Positions 56,216-64,000 of a stretch of DNA of 64,000 bases are shown here, piece by piece. A program made the translations under genes and the position numbers. The DNA is taken from assembly GCA_029862045.1 (NCBI GenBank), contig JAOTYE010000011.1, positions 61,076 through 125,075 of the forward strand, given 5' to 3'. Every line of letters starts with the position of its first letter. Position 1 is the first letter of the stretch. The notes below the pieces were generated by a model. It was not told the DNA's origin. It searched no databases and was given only the letters and a program-made list of their open reading frames with translations. The DNA is from Gammaproteobacteria bacterium (GTDB taxonomy: Bacteria > Pseudomonadota > Gammaproteobacteria > Steroidobacterales > Woeseiaceae).

Positions 56216-57718
56216 GTGAGTCTCGCGATACTGCAGAGCCGGGCGCAGCTCGGAATCGATGCTCCGCCAGTAACGACCGAGGTCTTTCTTTCGGGAGGGC
56301 TGCCGTCGTTCTCGGTGGTTGGTATGGCCGAAACGGCTGTGCGAGAGAGCAAGGACCGCGTGCGCAGTGCACTGATCAGTTCCGATTTCAAATTTCCGCA
56401 GGAACGCATCACGGTGAACCTGGGTCCTGCCGACATGCGCAAGACTGGCGGTCGATTCGATCTCGCAATCGCCCTCGGCATCCTCGCCGCAAGCAGACAG
56501 GTTCCGGTCGAAGCCGTTAGCGGAATCGAGTTTTACGGTGAACTCGCATTAAACGGTGATCTGCGCCAGGTGCCTGCAATTCTACCGGCTGCTCTGAAAG
56601 CCCGGGATTCGGGACACAGCATGATCGTGCCGGCGATGAACGCCAGCGAAGCGGTTCTCTCGAAGGCGCAAGTTTGGGCAGCGACGACGCTGCTGGAAGT
56701 CACTGCACATCTGACCGGCAGTAGGGAAATGCCCCTCGTCGAGCGAGCGGGGCCGCAAGCGGCGCGTGGGTTCGAGCCCGATCTCGCCGACGTGAAAGGC
56801 CAGGCTCAGGGGAAACGCGCGCTCGAGATTGCGGCAGCCGGCGGGCACAACCTGCTGTTCATCGGCCCGCCCGGCACCGGCAAGAGCATGCTGGCGAGGC
56901 GCTTGCCCGGCGTGCTGCCACCCATGACCGAGGCAGAGGCGCTCGAGACAGCAGCGATCGACTCAGTGCTTGGTCGTTCGCTTGATTTTTCGCGATGGCG
57001 ACAAAGACCGTTTCGTTCACCGCATCACACAGCGTCACCTGCGGCACTGGTGGGCGGCGGGCCGGGCCCGCAACCGGGTGAAATTTCGAGAGCGCATAAC
57101 GGCGTGTTGTTTCTGGACGAGTTGCCGGAATTCAATCGCAACGTGCTCGAGGTTCTGCGCGAGCCGCTCGAGGCAGGTGTCATCACGATTGCCCGCGCGG
57201 GTGCGCAAGCGGACTTTCCCGCGGACTTTCAGTTCGTGGCAGCAATGAATCCCTGTCCATGCGGATACCTCGGCGATCTCGCAGGCGATTGTTGTTGCAG
57301 CGGCGAACGCGTTGCAACGTATCGCGGCAAGATATCGGGACCATTGCTCGACCGCATCGATTTGCATGTCGAGATCAGCCGGCCGCCGAAAGAAGCGCTG
57401 CGCAATAATGCGCCTGGCGGCGAGTCAAGCCGTCGGGTTGCAAAGAGAGTGCGAAAGGCGCGCGATATTCAACTGGAGCGGAGCCGCGTGTGCAATGCTC
57501 GCTTGCACGGTGTTGCATTGAAAGATACTTGTGAGCCGGCGCGAGAAGCTTTACGGCTGCTGGAGAATGCGACCGACAAATTCAAACTGTCAGCACGAGC
57601 CTATCAACGCGTGCTACGCGTGGCACGAACGATTGCTGATCTGGCCGGGGAGGCAAACATCAAGGCTGCGCATGTCGGTGAGGCGCTTGCGCTAAGACAG
57701 TTGGATCGTCGCTATTGA
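56216..57718 (+). CDS. comM: ComM/YifB family Mg-chelatase-like AAA+ helicase
   Basis: 500 residues from GTG 56216. An N-terminal Lon-like substrate domain includes VTTEVFLSGGLPSFSVVGMAETAVRESKDRVRSAL. The AAA+ core has Walker A IGPPGTGKSMLARRLPG and Walker B GVLFLDELPEFN. A Cys-rich finger (MNPCPCGYLGDLAGDCCCSGE) follows, then YRGKISGPLLDRIDLHVEI. ComM promotes branch migration of incoming DNA during natural transformation. The ubiK-comM pairing is common in gammaproteobacteria. Confidence 0.95.
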   Translation: MSLAILQSRAQLGIDAPPVTTEVFLSGGLPSFSVVGMAETAVRESKDRVRSALISSDFKFPQERITVNLGPADMRKTGGRFDLAIALGILAASRQVPVEAVSGIEFYGELALNGDLRQVPAILPAALKARDSGHSMIVPAMNASEAVLSKAQVWAATTLLEVTAHLTGSREMPLVERAGPQAARGFEPDLADVKGQAQGKRALEIAAAGGHNLLFIGPPGTGKSMLARRLPGVLPPMTEAEALETAAIDSVLGRSLDFSRWRQRPFRSPHHTASPAALVGGGPGPQPGEISRAHNGVLFLDELPEFNRNVLEVLREPLEAGVITIARAGAQADFPADFQFVAAMNPCPCGYLGDLAGDCCCSGERVATYRGKISGPLLDRIDLHVEISRPPKEALRNNAPGGESSRRVAKRVRKARDIQLERSRVCNARLHGVALKDTCEPAREALRLLENATDKFKLSARAYQRVLRVARTIADLAGEANIKAAHVGEALALRQLDRRY

Positions 57719-58224
57719 GCTTCGCCGGCCATGTACTCGACGGCCGCAGCAATTTCCTGGTCGGACAAGTCAACGCGACCACCTTTGGCCGGCATGAAAC
57801 CCACCGTACCCGTATAGCCGTTAATTGCGTGGTCATTGAGAACGTCTATGCCTTGAGCGATACGCGCTTCCCATGCAGCCGCATCGCCGAGAATCGGCGC
57901 ACCGCCGATACCCGCGCCGTGGCATGCGAGACAGGCAGCGTTGTACACCTGCGGACCGGACATTGCGGTCACGACCGGATCCGGCTCAACGGCTGTCTCG
58001 ACGGTCGGAGCAGCGGCTTCCTGTTCCTGGCCGGGCAGGTATACCTGGCCAAACGGGCGAATGCGCTCGGCAACGGCTGCCTGATATTCATCAGCATCGC
58101 GCGTATAAACGCCCTGCGTCAGGTCGGACATCTTCATTGCGAGTACGAGGATCGCGAGCGCGAATGCGGCAAGAATGCCGATCACGAGCGAGTACATATC
58201 AAAAAATTTCTGGTCCCGACTCAA
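57712..58224 (-). CDS. Membrane-anchored cytochrome c5-like protein
   Basis: 170 residues. One N-terminal membrane helix (MYSLVIGILAAFALAILVLAM) anchors a periplasmic region. A linker of about 60 residues rich in Ala, Glu and Pro leads to a class I cytochrome c domain (about 85-170) with heme motif CLACH and a distal Met in VGFMPAKGG. It resembles the cytochrome c5 family of electron carriers to terminal oxidases. No oxidase genes are nearby. Convergent with comM, overlapping by 7 bases. Confidence 0.9.
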   Translation of the reverse strand: MSRDQKFFDMYSLVIGILAAFALAILVLAMKMSDLTQGVYTRDADEYQAAVAERIRPFGQVYLPGQEQEAAAPTVETAVEPDPVVTAMSGPQVYNAACLACHGAGIGGAPILGDAAAWEARIAQGIDVLNDHAINGYTGTVGFMPAKGGRVDLSDQEIAAAVEYMAGEAQ

Positions 58225-58283
58225 GTTACTGCTCCGGAGATTGTGGCTCTTGTGCGCCCGGGCGCGGGGCCCGGGCGATTATA

Positions 58284-59801
58284 TTACAAGGTCAATATCA
58301 ATGCAGTCACGGTATAAATCAGTATAGAAATTCCGGCGGCTGCCATCGCAATCGGCAGTTGCGTCACGACGTGGTCCATCAGATCTGAGCCGCAGGCCAG
58401 CGATGACAGGATCGTTGTGTCTGATATAGGCGAACACTGATCGCCAAATACGGCGCCGCCCATGATCGCGCCAAAGGCCAGGACGATGAACAGCGGGTCC
58501 GGAGAAATGGCGTACGCGAGAGGCAGGGCGATAGGGAAGACCACCGCATAAGTGCCCCAGGATGAACCGACCGAGAATGACACGACCATGCAGGTAATCA
58601 TCAGGATCCCGGGCAGCACAAATGGCACTGCGGCGAGAATATCGGCAGTCGTGTCGATGACATAGGACGATGCGCCGAGCGTATCGGAGACTTTGGCGAG
58701 AGTGACCGCAAGTCCGAGGATGATCGCGCCAATCGTGACGCCCTTGATACCGTCCACGAGTCCTTCGAAGGCATCGCTCACGCTCATGCCGCGAATAATC
58801 GATAGTGCGATGCTGCTGACAACGGCCAGCCCGAATGCTTCGAAGATCATCGGTGAACCGGTAACAAGCCACGGAATTATCGCGAAACTCATCAGTACGC
58901 CGATGGGCACGAAAAAGTCGGCGAGCGAGGGTGTGTAGCCCTCGGCTACATTCAGCGTTGCGAGTTCTTTGGAAACGATGGGCTCCGCGGTTGGCGAGTC
59001 GAGTTCGCCCGTTTCAATGGCGCGCATTTGTGCGGCGCGCATGGTCTTGCCAACGAACGGCAATTTGCCCAATGCGAACAATAGCGTGAACAAGACCGCG
59101 AGCCAGCCATAGAAATTGAATGGAATGGCCTTGAGAAACCAGCCGATCGCCGCTTCCTGATCCGGGATGAAGTGGCTCATCGACGGAATCGCGATCAGGC
59201 CACCGACATAGACGGGCCAGACATTGAAGGGAATGATCGTCGCAACCGGGGATGCCGTCGAGTCGACGACATACGCGAGTTCCTCGTGTGCAACGTTCTC
59301 CCGGTCGGCCACGGGCCTGACGGTCGTCCCTGTGAGAACGGTACTGATCGTGCCGCCCTGATGAAAAATCATGCCCATGAGCCAGGCGAAGAACATCGCC
59401 GAGCGTCGCGACTTGACGAAGTTGTCGGAGACGTACTGCGCGAAGTGCCACGCACCGCCGTTGCGGTTCCACATGCCGAGCAGACCGCCAAGTGCCCACA
59501 GGTAGACAAGGAGTATCTGCGCGTAGCGCTCCGAGCCAATACTCGGAATCAGAAATTCCTGAATGATGTTGTACTGCGTCGTGACCAGACCGCCGAGCAC
59601 GACGCCCATGAACAGCGCGAGAATGACATTACGCGTCACGAAGCAGATGACCAGCGTTGCAAGTGCCGGTACCAGAGACATGAAATCGAAATGCCCCTGC
59701 TGCTCGATGGTAGCTGGGTCAAGCTGAGTGCCGTACCAGCCCACGACCACACAGAGCAGGATCATCCAGAGCCACGTATAGTTTTTGAGTTGCTTGAACA
59801 T
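58284..59801 (-). CDS. NhaC family Na+/H+ antiporter-like transporter
   Basis: 505 residues with about twelve membrane helices. Features of the NhaC/YuiF superfamily: ALGGLLGMWNRNGGAWHFA, GMIFHQGGTISTVLTGTTVRPVADRENVAHEELAYVVDSTASPVATIIPFNVWP, FSVGSSWGTYAVVFPIALPL and GDQCSPISDTTILSSLACG. Family members exchange Na+ for protons or for organic anions and amino acids. It follows dadA by 15 bases, so an amino-acid-linked substrate is a reasonable inference. Confidence 0.87.
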   Translation of the reverse strand: MFKQLKNYTWLWMILLCVVVGWYGTQLDPATIEQQGHFDFMSLVPALATLVICFVTRNVILALFMGVVLGGLVTTQYNIIQEFLIPSIGSERYAQILLVYLWALGGLLGMWNRNGGAWHFAQYVSDNFVKSRRSAMFFAWLMGMIFHQGGTISTVLTGTTVRPVADRENVAHEELAYVVDSTASPVATIIPFNVWPVYVGGLIAIPSMSHFIPDQEAAIGWFLKAIPFNFYGWLAVLFTLLFALGKLPFVGKTMRAAQMRAIETGELDSPTAEPIVSKELATLNVAEGYTPSLADFFVPIGVLMSFAIIPWLVTGSPMIFEAFGLAVVSSIALSIIRGMSVSDAFEGLVDGIKGVTIGAIILGLAVTLAKVSDTLGASSYVIDTTADILAAVPFVLPGILMITCMVVSFSVGSSWGTYAVVFPIALPLAYAISPDPLFIVLAFGAIMGGAVFGDQCSPISDTTILSSLACGSDLMDHVVTQLPIAMAAAGISILIYTVTALILTL

Positions 59802-59816
59802 TGTTGTGAGCCCGGT

Positions 59817-61019
59817 TTAGCGCGCTACGGCAGCGGCGACGTCGGCAGCACATGCGTGGGCCAGCGTCCAGCCCAGCATGCCATGCCCGGTGTTCAAATA
59901 GAGATTCTTGATAGCGCTCTGGCCGACAAAAGGGCGTCCGTCCGGTGTCATTGGCCGGTTCTCGGCCCATGGTTGCCAGTCGGCCGCATCGTAGTCGGCG
60001 GCCCTGGGCGCAATGTCTCTGGCAAGTTGTAACAGGGACCGAATACGTTCCTGATCGGCATTCGTATTGTTGCCGACAAAGTCGGCGAAACCCGCGATTC
60101 GAATTTTCTCACCAAGCCGGGCAATGGCAATCCTGCGTCGCAATGCCGTGATACTGGCCGCTGGCGAAGCGTCGGCCAATGGCAGCGTCACGCTGTAGCC
60201 ACGAACCGGGTAGATCGGCAGCCGAATGCCCAAGGGCCTCAGCAGCTCGACGCTTTGTACCCCGGCGCACACTATGATCGCGTCAGCTTCGATAGTCTCG
60301 TTTTCCAGGGCGACGTGTTTGAACTGACCCTGCACCGTTTCAATCGCGCGGACTTCTGCATTGAGCCGAAACGTCACTTGCCGGGACGATTCGAGGTGAT
60401 CCCGCAGGCCGCTCGTGAACTGAAGCGCGTCCGCCACGGAATCGTCCTTTGAGTAAACGGCCGCGACGAATTCCTCATTGATGTCAGCAAGGGCGGGTTC
60501 GATCGAGATGGATTCTGCGCGAGTCAGCACGTCCGTATCACAGCCATTCGCGCGTTTGAGTGCGGCGGTTTCTTGTGCCGCCCGTAGTTGATTGTTGTCG
60601 GTAAGCAGTATCAGTTTGCCGGCAGCACGATGCGAAAACTCAATCGGTACCGTTTGCAGGAAGTCTGTCATCAGCTCGCCTGAGCGCATCGCGATCGAAA
60701 GCAGGTCAACAGTGTTCCTTGCCGCGCGCCTGGATGTGCACTGGGTCAGAAATCGCAGGCCCCAGCCTATTAGCCGCGGGTCGATGCGTATACGCGACCC
60801 CGGGTCGCGCCCGAGCAACAGACCAGGCAGTTGGGCGAAAAAGTCGGGCCTCGCCAGTGAATCGGTAAAGCTGTACGATAATTGGCCGGCGTTCGCAAAA
60901 CTCGTGCCAAGGGCCACATCGCTTTCGCGATCGACAACGGTTACGTCGCACCCGAGTTGCGACAGGTAGTACGCAGTCGTCACACCGACGACGCCCGCAC
61001 CGAGTACCAGAACGCGCAT
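59817..61019 (-). CDS. dadA: D-amino acid dehydrogenase-like FAD oxidoreductase
   Basis: 400 residues from ATG 61019 (AAGGGGG 9 bases upstream). The frame remains open to 61268, but homology begins at MRVLVLGAGVVGVTTAYYLSQLG, the FAD site. ANAGQLSYSFTDSLARPDF, PIYPVRGYSVTLPL and NTGHGMLGWTLAHACA match DadA. It oxidises D-amino acids to 2-oxo acids, passing electrons to the membrane quinone pool. Pairing with an NhaC-type transporter suggests an uptake-and-oxidation module. No alanine racemase gene is adjacent. Confidence 0.92.
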   Translation of the reverse strand: MRVLVLGAGVVGVTTAYYLSQLGCDVTVVDRESDVALGTSFANAGQLSYSFTDSLARPDFFAQLPGLLLGRDPGSRIRIDPRLIGWGLRFLTQCTSRRAARNTVDLLSIAMRSGELMTDFLQTVPIEFSHRAAGKLILLTDNNQLRAAQETAALKRANGCDTDVLTRAESISIEPALADINEEFVAAVYSKDDSVADALQFTSGLRDHLESSRQVTFRLNAEVRAIETVQGQFKHVALENETIEADAIIVCAGVQSVELLRPLGIRLPIYPVRGYSVTLPLADASPAASITALRRRIAIARLGEKIRIAGFADFVGNNTNADQERIRSLLQLARDIAPRAADYDAADWQPWAENRPMTPDGRPFVGQSAIKNLYLNTGHGMLGWTLAHACAADVAAAVAR

Positions 61020-61086
61020 TGGTTCCCCCTTTGTTGCGCAGTATAACGCCCGGCGCTCAAGCGCCAAGCAGTTAATCATCTGTAGA

Positions 61087-61950
61087 ATGCTGACAATGGT
61101 CATACGAAATTTGATACTTGTTTCATTGTTGGTCAGTGCAACGGCACACTCGGTTTTCACCGCTGGCGACGCGGAGTGGCATTTCGAGAACTGGGCAGGC
61201 CCCGCTATTGCGGTTCGAACATTCGTTCCCGACACAGCCAGTGACACGACGCCGATCGTTATCGTCATGCACGGCTGGAGCCGCGAAGCAAAGCGCTACT
61301 TTGATGACTGGCGGGCGCTAGCCGAGGCGGGCGGATTTGTCGTGGTTGTGCCGCACTTCCCGGTAAAGGATTTCCCGACAGCAACGCACTACAACCTCGG
61401 GCACGTATTCGACGAAAAAACCGGCAGGGAACGATCGAAGTCTGAATGGACATTTTCGGCGATTGAACCGCTGTTCGATGAGGTTGTTGCGAGAACTGGA
61501 AGCAAGCAAACCGGGTACACGTTGTTCGGTCACTCGGCCGGCGCGCAGTTCGTACACCGTTTTCTCTATTACATGCCCGAAGCGCGCGTGCGGCGCTATA
61601 TCGCGGCGAACGCGGGTTGGTACACCATGCCCGACTTCGATACCCGGTATCCGTACGGCCTCGAGGATGCGGCGATCGATGAAGATCGACTCATTACAGC
61701 GTTTCAAAAAGACGTGGTGCTTTTGCTCGGTCGTGAAGACCAGGACCACAACGACCCGGATCTGCGCAATACTCCGGAGGCAAAACACCAGGGCAAGAAT
61801 AGATTTGCCAGAGGCCTGACGATGTTCGCTGTAGCGAAAACCAACGCCGAGAAGCTTGGTATTGACCTGAAATGGCGGCTCGTCATAGTCGACGACGCTG
61901 GCCATGTGAACGCGCAGATGGCACCTGCTGCCGCACAGCTGGTGGAGTAA
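61087..61950 (+). CDS. Exported alpha/beta hydrolase
   Basis: 287 residues. A signal peptide (VIRNLILVSLLVSATAHS) precedes an alpha/beta hydrolase domain: IVIVMHGWSREAKRYFDDW (oxyanion-hole region), nucleophile elbow LFGHSAGAQFV, and catalytic His in VDDAGHVNAQM. It resembles secreted esterases related to polyhydroxyalkanoate depolymerases. Substrate unknown. The start could also be the ATG at 61096. It is divergent from dadA with a 67-base gap. The 121 bases downstream hold no recognised feature. Confidence 0.82.
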   Translation: MLTMVIRNLILVSLLVSATAHSVFTAGDAEWHFENWAGPAIAVRTFVPDTASDTTPIVIVMHGWSREAKRYFDDWRALAEAGGFVVVVPHFPVKDFPTATHYNLGHVFDEKTGRERSKSEWTFSAIEPLFDEVVARTGSKQTGYTLFGHSAGAQFVHRFLYYMPEARVRRYIAANAGWYTMPDFDTRYPYGLEDAAIDEDRLITAFQKDVVLLLGREDQDHNDPDLRNTPEAKHQGKNRFARGLTMFAVAKTNAEKLGIDLKWRLVIVDDAGHVNAQMAPAAAQLVE

Positions 61951-62071
61951 CATCGTTGGGGTGACAGGCTTGTACGCAGATTCCGCAATCGCTTCCGACA
62001 GCGCAGTGTAGGAGCATCTGTTTCTGGCGTGCCGGTTCGCTTCAGACGCGACGCAGAAAGGAGGAGTATTG

Positions 62072-62464
62072 ATGGAAACCAGATTCGGATTCGGCAAGAC
62101 CGTTGACATGGAATTCGATGCTGCGATCGAGAAAGTGACCGCGGATCTGCAGACCGAGGGCTTCGGTGTTCTCTCCGACATAGATGTCGCAGCGAAGATC
62201 AAAGAGAAACTTGGCGAAGACATGCCGCGCTACCGGATTCTCGGTGCCTGCAACCCGGTACTTGCCCATCAGGCGATCAACGCTGTCCCTGACATTGGGT
62301 TGCTGCTGCCCTGCAACGTCCTGGTTCGTGAGGACCACGATGGCACGGTCTCGGTCAGCTTCATGGACCCTGAAGCGGTTCTTTCGCTCGTCGATAATCC
62401 GGGCGTCGAACCGCTGGCAGGCGAAGTGAAGGCGCGGCTGGAACGAGTCCTCGCCGCAATTTGA
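62072..62464 (+). CDS. DUF302 family protein
   Basis: 130 residues from ATG 62072, with AAAGGAGGAG just upstream. The DUF302 fold is plain: GFGKTVDMEFDAAIEKVTADLQTEGFGVLSDIDVAAKIKEKLG, YRILGACNPVLAHQAINAVPDIGLLLPCNVLVRED and VSFMDPEAVLSLV. The two cysteines in GACNP and LLPCNV are typical. It is a cytoplasmic protein of unknown function, in other bacteria sometimes linked to copper or redox stress. It is convergent with the TerB gene. Confidence 0.9.
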   Translation: METRFGFGKTVDMEFDAAIEKVTADLQTEGFGVLSDIDVAAKIKEKLGEDMPRYRILGACNPVLAHQAINAVPDIGLLLPCNVLVREDHDGTVSVSFMDPEAVLSLVDNPGVEPLAGEVKARLERVLAAI

Positions 62465-62482
62465 AGCGCGCTTCCGAGCGCC

Positions 62483-62950
62483 TCAATTCGCTGCGCGCTC
62501 GGCGTCATGCTTCAGACGCATGACACGTCCGCGGCTGACATAGAGCAGGTCGCTGATTTTCAGCACCAGCGAGTTTTCATATTTGTCGAGCCGACCATCC
62601 GCGTAAGCGATCTGCCAAAGCAGTGCGACGATACGCGCCTTGTCCGCTTCATCCAGGTGCTTGTGCAAGAGTTCCGTAAATTCATGCACGGACGTGAGCT
62701 GTTCTGCCTTGTCGCCGGCAGTGTTGACGAGTTCCGCTGCCTCTTCAGGGGTCAGACCGAAGTGCGCTTCGACAAGGTCCAGAACGCGATCAAACTCGCT
62801 CTCCTCGAAAACATGATCAGCGCGCGCAACATCGAGCATGAGTACGGCTGTAGCCATTCGCAGAGCCTTTTCACGATCTTCGCTGCCAGCCGCTGGCGAA
62901 TCTGCGGAGGAGATGGAATCAACCACCCGAGCAAACAGTCGTTTGATCAT
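62483..62950 (-). CDS. TerB family tellurite-resistance-like protein
   Basis: 155 residues, all-helical and acidic. TerB-domain features: REKALRMATAVLMLDVARADHVFEESEFDRVLDLVEAHFGL and RIVALLWQIAYADGRLDKYENSLVLKISDLLYVS, with the acidic metal-binding pattern D-x-DG/E of the family. TerB proteins are associated with metal sensing and membrane stress, and other ter genes are absent here. It may be a stand-alone relative. It is upstream of the tRNA-Arg gene on the opposite strand. Confidence 0.88.
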   Translation of the reverse strand: MIKRLFARVVDSISSADSPAAGSEDREKALRMATAVLMLDVARADHVFEESEFDRVLDLVEAHFGLTPEEAAELVNTAGDKAEQLTSVHEFTELLHKHLDEADKARIVALLWQIAYADGRLDKYENSLVLKISDLLYVSRGRVMRLKHDAERAAN

Positions 62951-63088
62951 TGCTCTACCTTTGAATAGTGCGCGCTAGATAGCGGCTATGATCAGGGGTG
63001 CACAAAAAAGTTTCAATTTACAATTGCGCTCAACGGCGCCGCATTCATGGGCGCGTCGGTTTGCTGTAGAATGCGCAGCCCAAACAAT

Positions 63089-63165
63089 GCGCCCGTAGCT
63101 CAGCTGGATAGAGTACTGCCCTCCGAAGGCAGGGGTCACAGGTTCGAATCCTGTCGGGCGCGCCA
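63089..63165 (+). tRNA. tRNA-Arg (anticodon CCG)
   Basis: 77 bases including an encoded CCA end. The acceptor stem GCGCCCG pairs with CGGGCGC. D-arm GCTCAGCTGGATAGAGT, anticodon stem CTGCC/GGCAG with loop CTCCGAA (anticodon CCG, reading CGG), and T-arm with GGTTCGAATCC. TAGAAT at 63067-63072 is a plausible -10 box, with TTCATG 17 bases before it. A tyrosine integrase ends 24 bases after the CCA, so the 3' end is a likely attachment site. Confidence 0.97.
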
Positions 63166-63189
63166 TTTTCCCCTTTATTTTTCAGAGAG

Positions 63190-64000
63190 TTACGAACGGC
63201 CCTCCTGTACCGTTTTGGTTTGATTCTCAAATTGTGGGAGATTTGTGGGAGCGGCGATTCGTAACACGGTATTCGGTCGCCGTTCACACACTTTTTCGGC
63301 AGCTTCGATAAGTCTAACAATGTCCGGCGCAGAGTAATGCGTCGTGATTCGATCGGACTTGTGTCCGAGCAAATCCTGACGATCTTCAAAACTCACACCG
63401 GCGGCGCGCAGCCGGTGACCGAACGTGTGACGAAGATCATGTACCCGGACATTCGGCAAGCCGGCACGGTTTCTTGCCAGCTTCCAACCGGAGTTGAGAA
63501 TGCTCTTGGTCGGTCTGCCTTTGTACGTGAACACAAACTCCGGATGTTTTCCTCGCTGCTCATCAATAACGCGACGTGCGATGGAGTTGAGCACAACGAC
63601 ACGTTCCTGACTGTTCTTGGTCTGGAACTGATCGTTGCTAGGCAGAATAAACACACTCGTGCCAAGCTCCGGTACCTGCACTTCCCAGTTCCATCTGAGC
63701 TGACAGACTTCCTGTTTCCTGCAGCCGGTATTCACCTTGTATAGGGCGATACGCTGCAGGTGTGCGGGCAATTCCCTGAACAATCGGTCTTGCTCTTCCC
63801 AACTCAATGGATAGGGATTCCTTACCGGCCCCTGTTCCATTTCGATCAATGGCGGTGCATCCAGCCACGACATGCCGTTGTCGTGCCGCCATACTCGTGC
63901 TGCGAGATTCAAGATGCGCCGAATGCAGCTCAATTCCTTGTTGATCGTACCGGCTGAAACTCCGTCCGTGCGACGGGCCCGGCGATACTGGGCGAGGGTG
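63190..64000 (-). CDS. Tyrosine-type site-specific integrase (5' end outside window)
   Basis: At least 270 residues; the frame is open to the window edge. The visible upstream part reads RRTDGVSAGTINKELSCIRRIL, a normal core-binding domain. The first annotated-style start (TTG 63933) is therefore internal. Catalytic residues: Arg in NTGCRKQEVCQLRW, HDLRHTFGHRL (H-x2-R), His in LLGHKSDR and nucleophilic Tyr in THYS. It reads toward tRNA-Arg(CCG) and stops 24 bases from it, the classic layout of an integrative island or prophage using the tRNA end as attB. Confidence 0.92.
   Translation of the reverse strand, partial: TLAQYRRARRTDGVSAGTINKELSCIRRILNLAARVWRHDNGMSWLDAPPLIEMEQGPVRNPYPLSWEEQDRLFRELPAHLQRIALYKVNTGCRKQEVCQLRWNWEVQVPELGTSVFILPSNDQFQTKNSQERVVVLNSIARRVIDEQRGKHPEFVFTYKGRPTKSILNSGWKLARNRAGLPNVRVHDLRHTFGHRLRAAGVSFEDRQDLLGHKSDRITTHYSAPDIVRLIEAAEKVCERRPNTVLRIAAPTNLPQFENQTKTVQEGRS

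Noticed and set aside
61318..62223. Minus-strand open frame (301 codons) opposite the alpha/beta hydrolase and DUF302 gene
   Set aside because: It spans two real genes and the gap between them, which is typical of a GC-rich antisense artefact.

Overview
The window is about 64 kb of GC-rich (roughly 57%) bacterial chromosome, densely packed with genes. No gene-free stretch exceeds 300 bases. Gene content and order point to a gammaproteobacterium. The diagnostic blocks are algZ-algR-hemC-hemD-hemX-hemY, dapF-DUF484-xerC-hslV-hslU, ubiE-ubiJ-ubiB, ftsY-ftsE-ftsX-rpoH, and rpmB-rpmG beside radC and coaBC-dut. A complete proteobacterial dedicated sortase system suggests a marine or sediment lineage. 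I cannot name the genus from sequence alone.

Layout. 1-4 kb: end of a MATE exporter, an exported FAD oxidase, a DUF924 protein, and two small envelope proteins. 4.2-10 kb: gltB-gltD (glutamate synthase). 10.1-16 kb: the sortase island, with response regulator, sensor kinase and an encapsulin-type ferritin on the minus strand, divergent from the vWA sortase target and the sortase. 16-22 kb: NUDIX and SRPBCC proteins, two more MATE exporters, a glutaryl-CoA-type dehydrogenase and an Mpo1-like membrane protein. 22-28.6 kb: an OmpA lipoprotein followed in frame by a startless DUF3465 domain, then rpoH with a CIRCE operator, ftsX-ftsE-ftsY, rsmD, coaD and mutM. 28.7-35.6 kb: rpmG-rpmB, radC, coaBC, dut, pyrE, xthA, an AmpG-like transporter and a Rieske protein. 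35.6-45 kb: a long minus-strand run from dapF down to trmB. 45-53 kb: an orphan ParA, an epimerase and the algZR-hemCDXY block. 53-56 kb: a nitrogen-regulated porin-glnK-amtB operon with a sigma-54 promoter and two NtrC-like sites. 56-63 kb: ubiK, comM, cytochrome c, NhaC-dadA, an alpha/beta hydrolase, DUF302 and TerB. 63.1-64 kb: tRNA-Arg(CCG) with a tyrosine integrase reading toward it, which is probably the edge of an integrated island.

How the parts relate. Most genes are housekeeping: nitrogen assimilation (gltBD, glnK, amtB), tetrapyrrole and quinone synthesis (hemCDXY, ubiE/J/B/K), heat shock (rpoH, hslVU) and division or secretion (ftsYEX). The most unusual content is of four kinds. 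First, an EncFtn-family ferritin is translationally coupled to the sortase sensor kinase, with no encapsulin shell gene in the window. Second, four copies of an intergenic hairpin have an invariant loop core and arms that differ but stay paired. Third, a perfect CIRCE sits in front of rpoH. Fourth, a DUF3465 domain is joined to the OmpA reading frame across a single stop codon.
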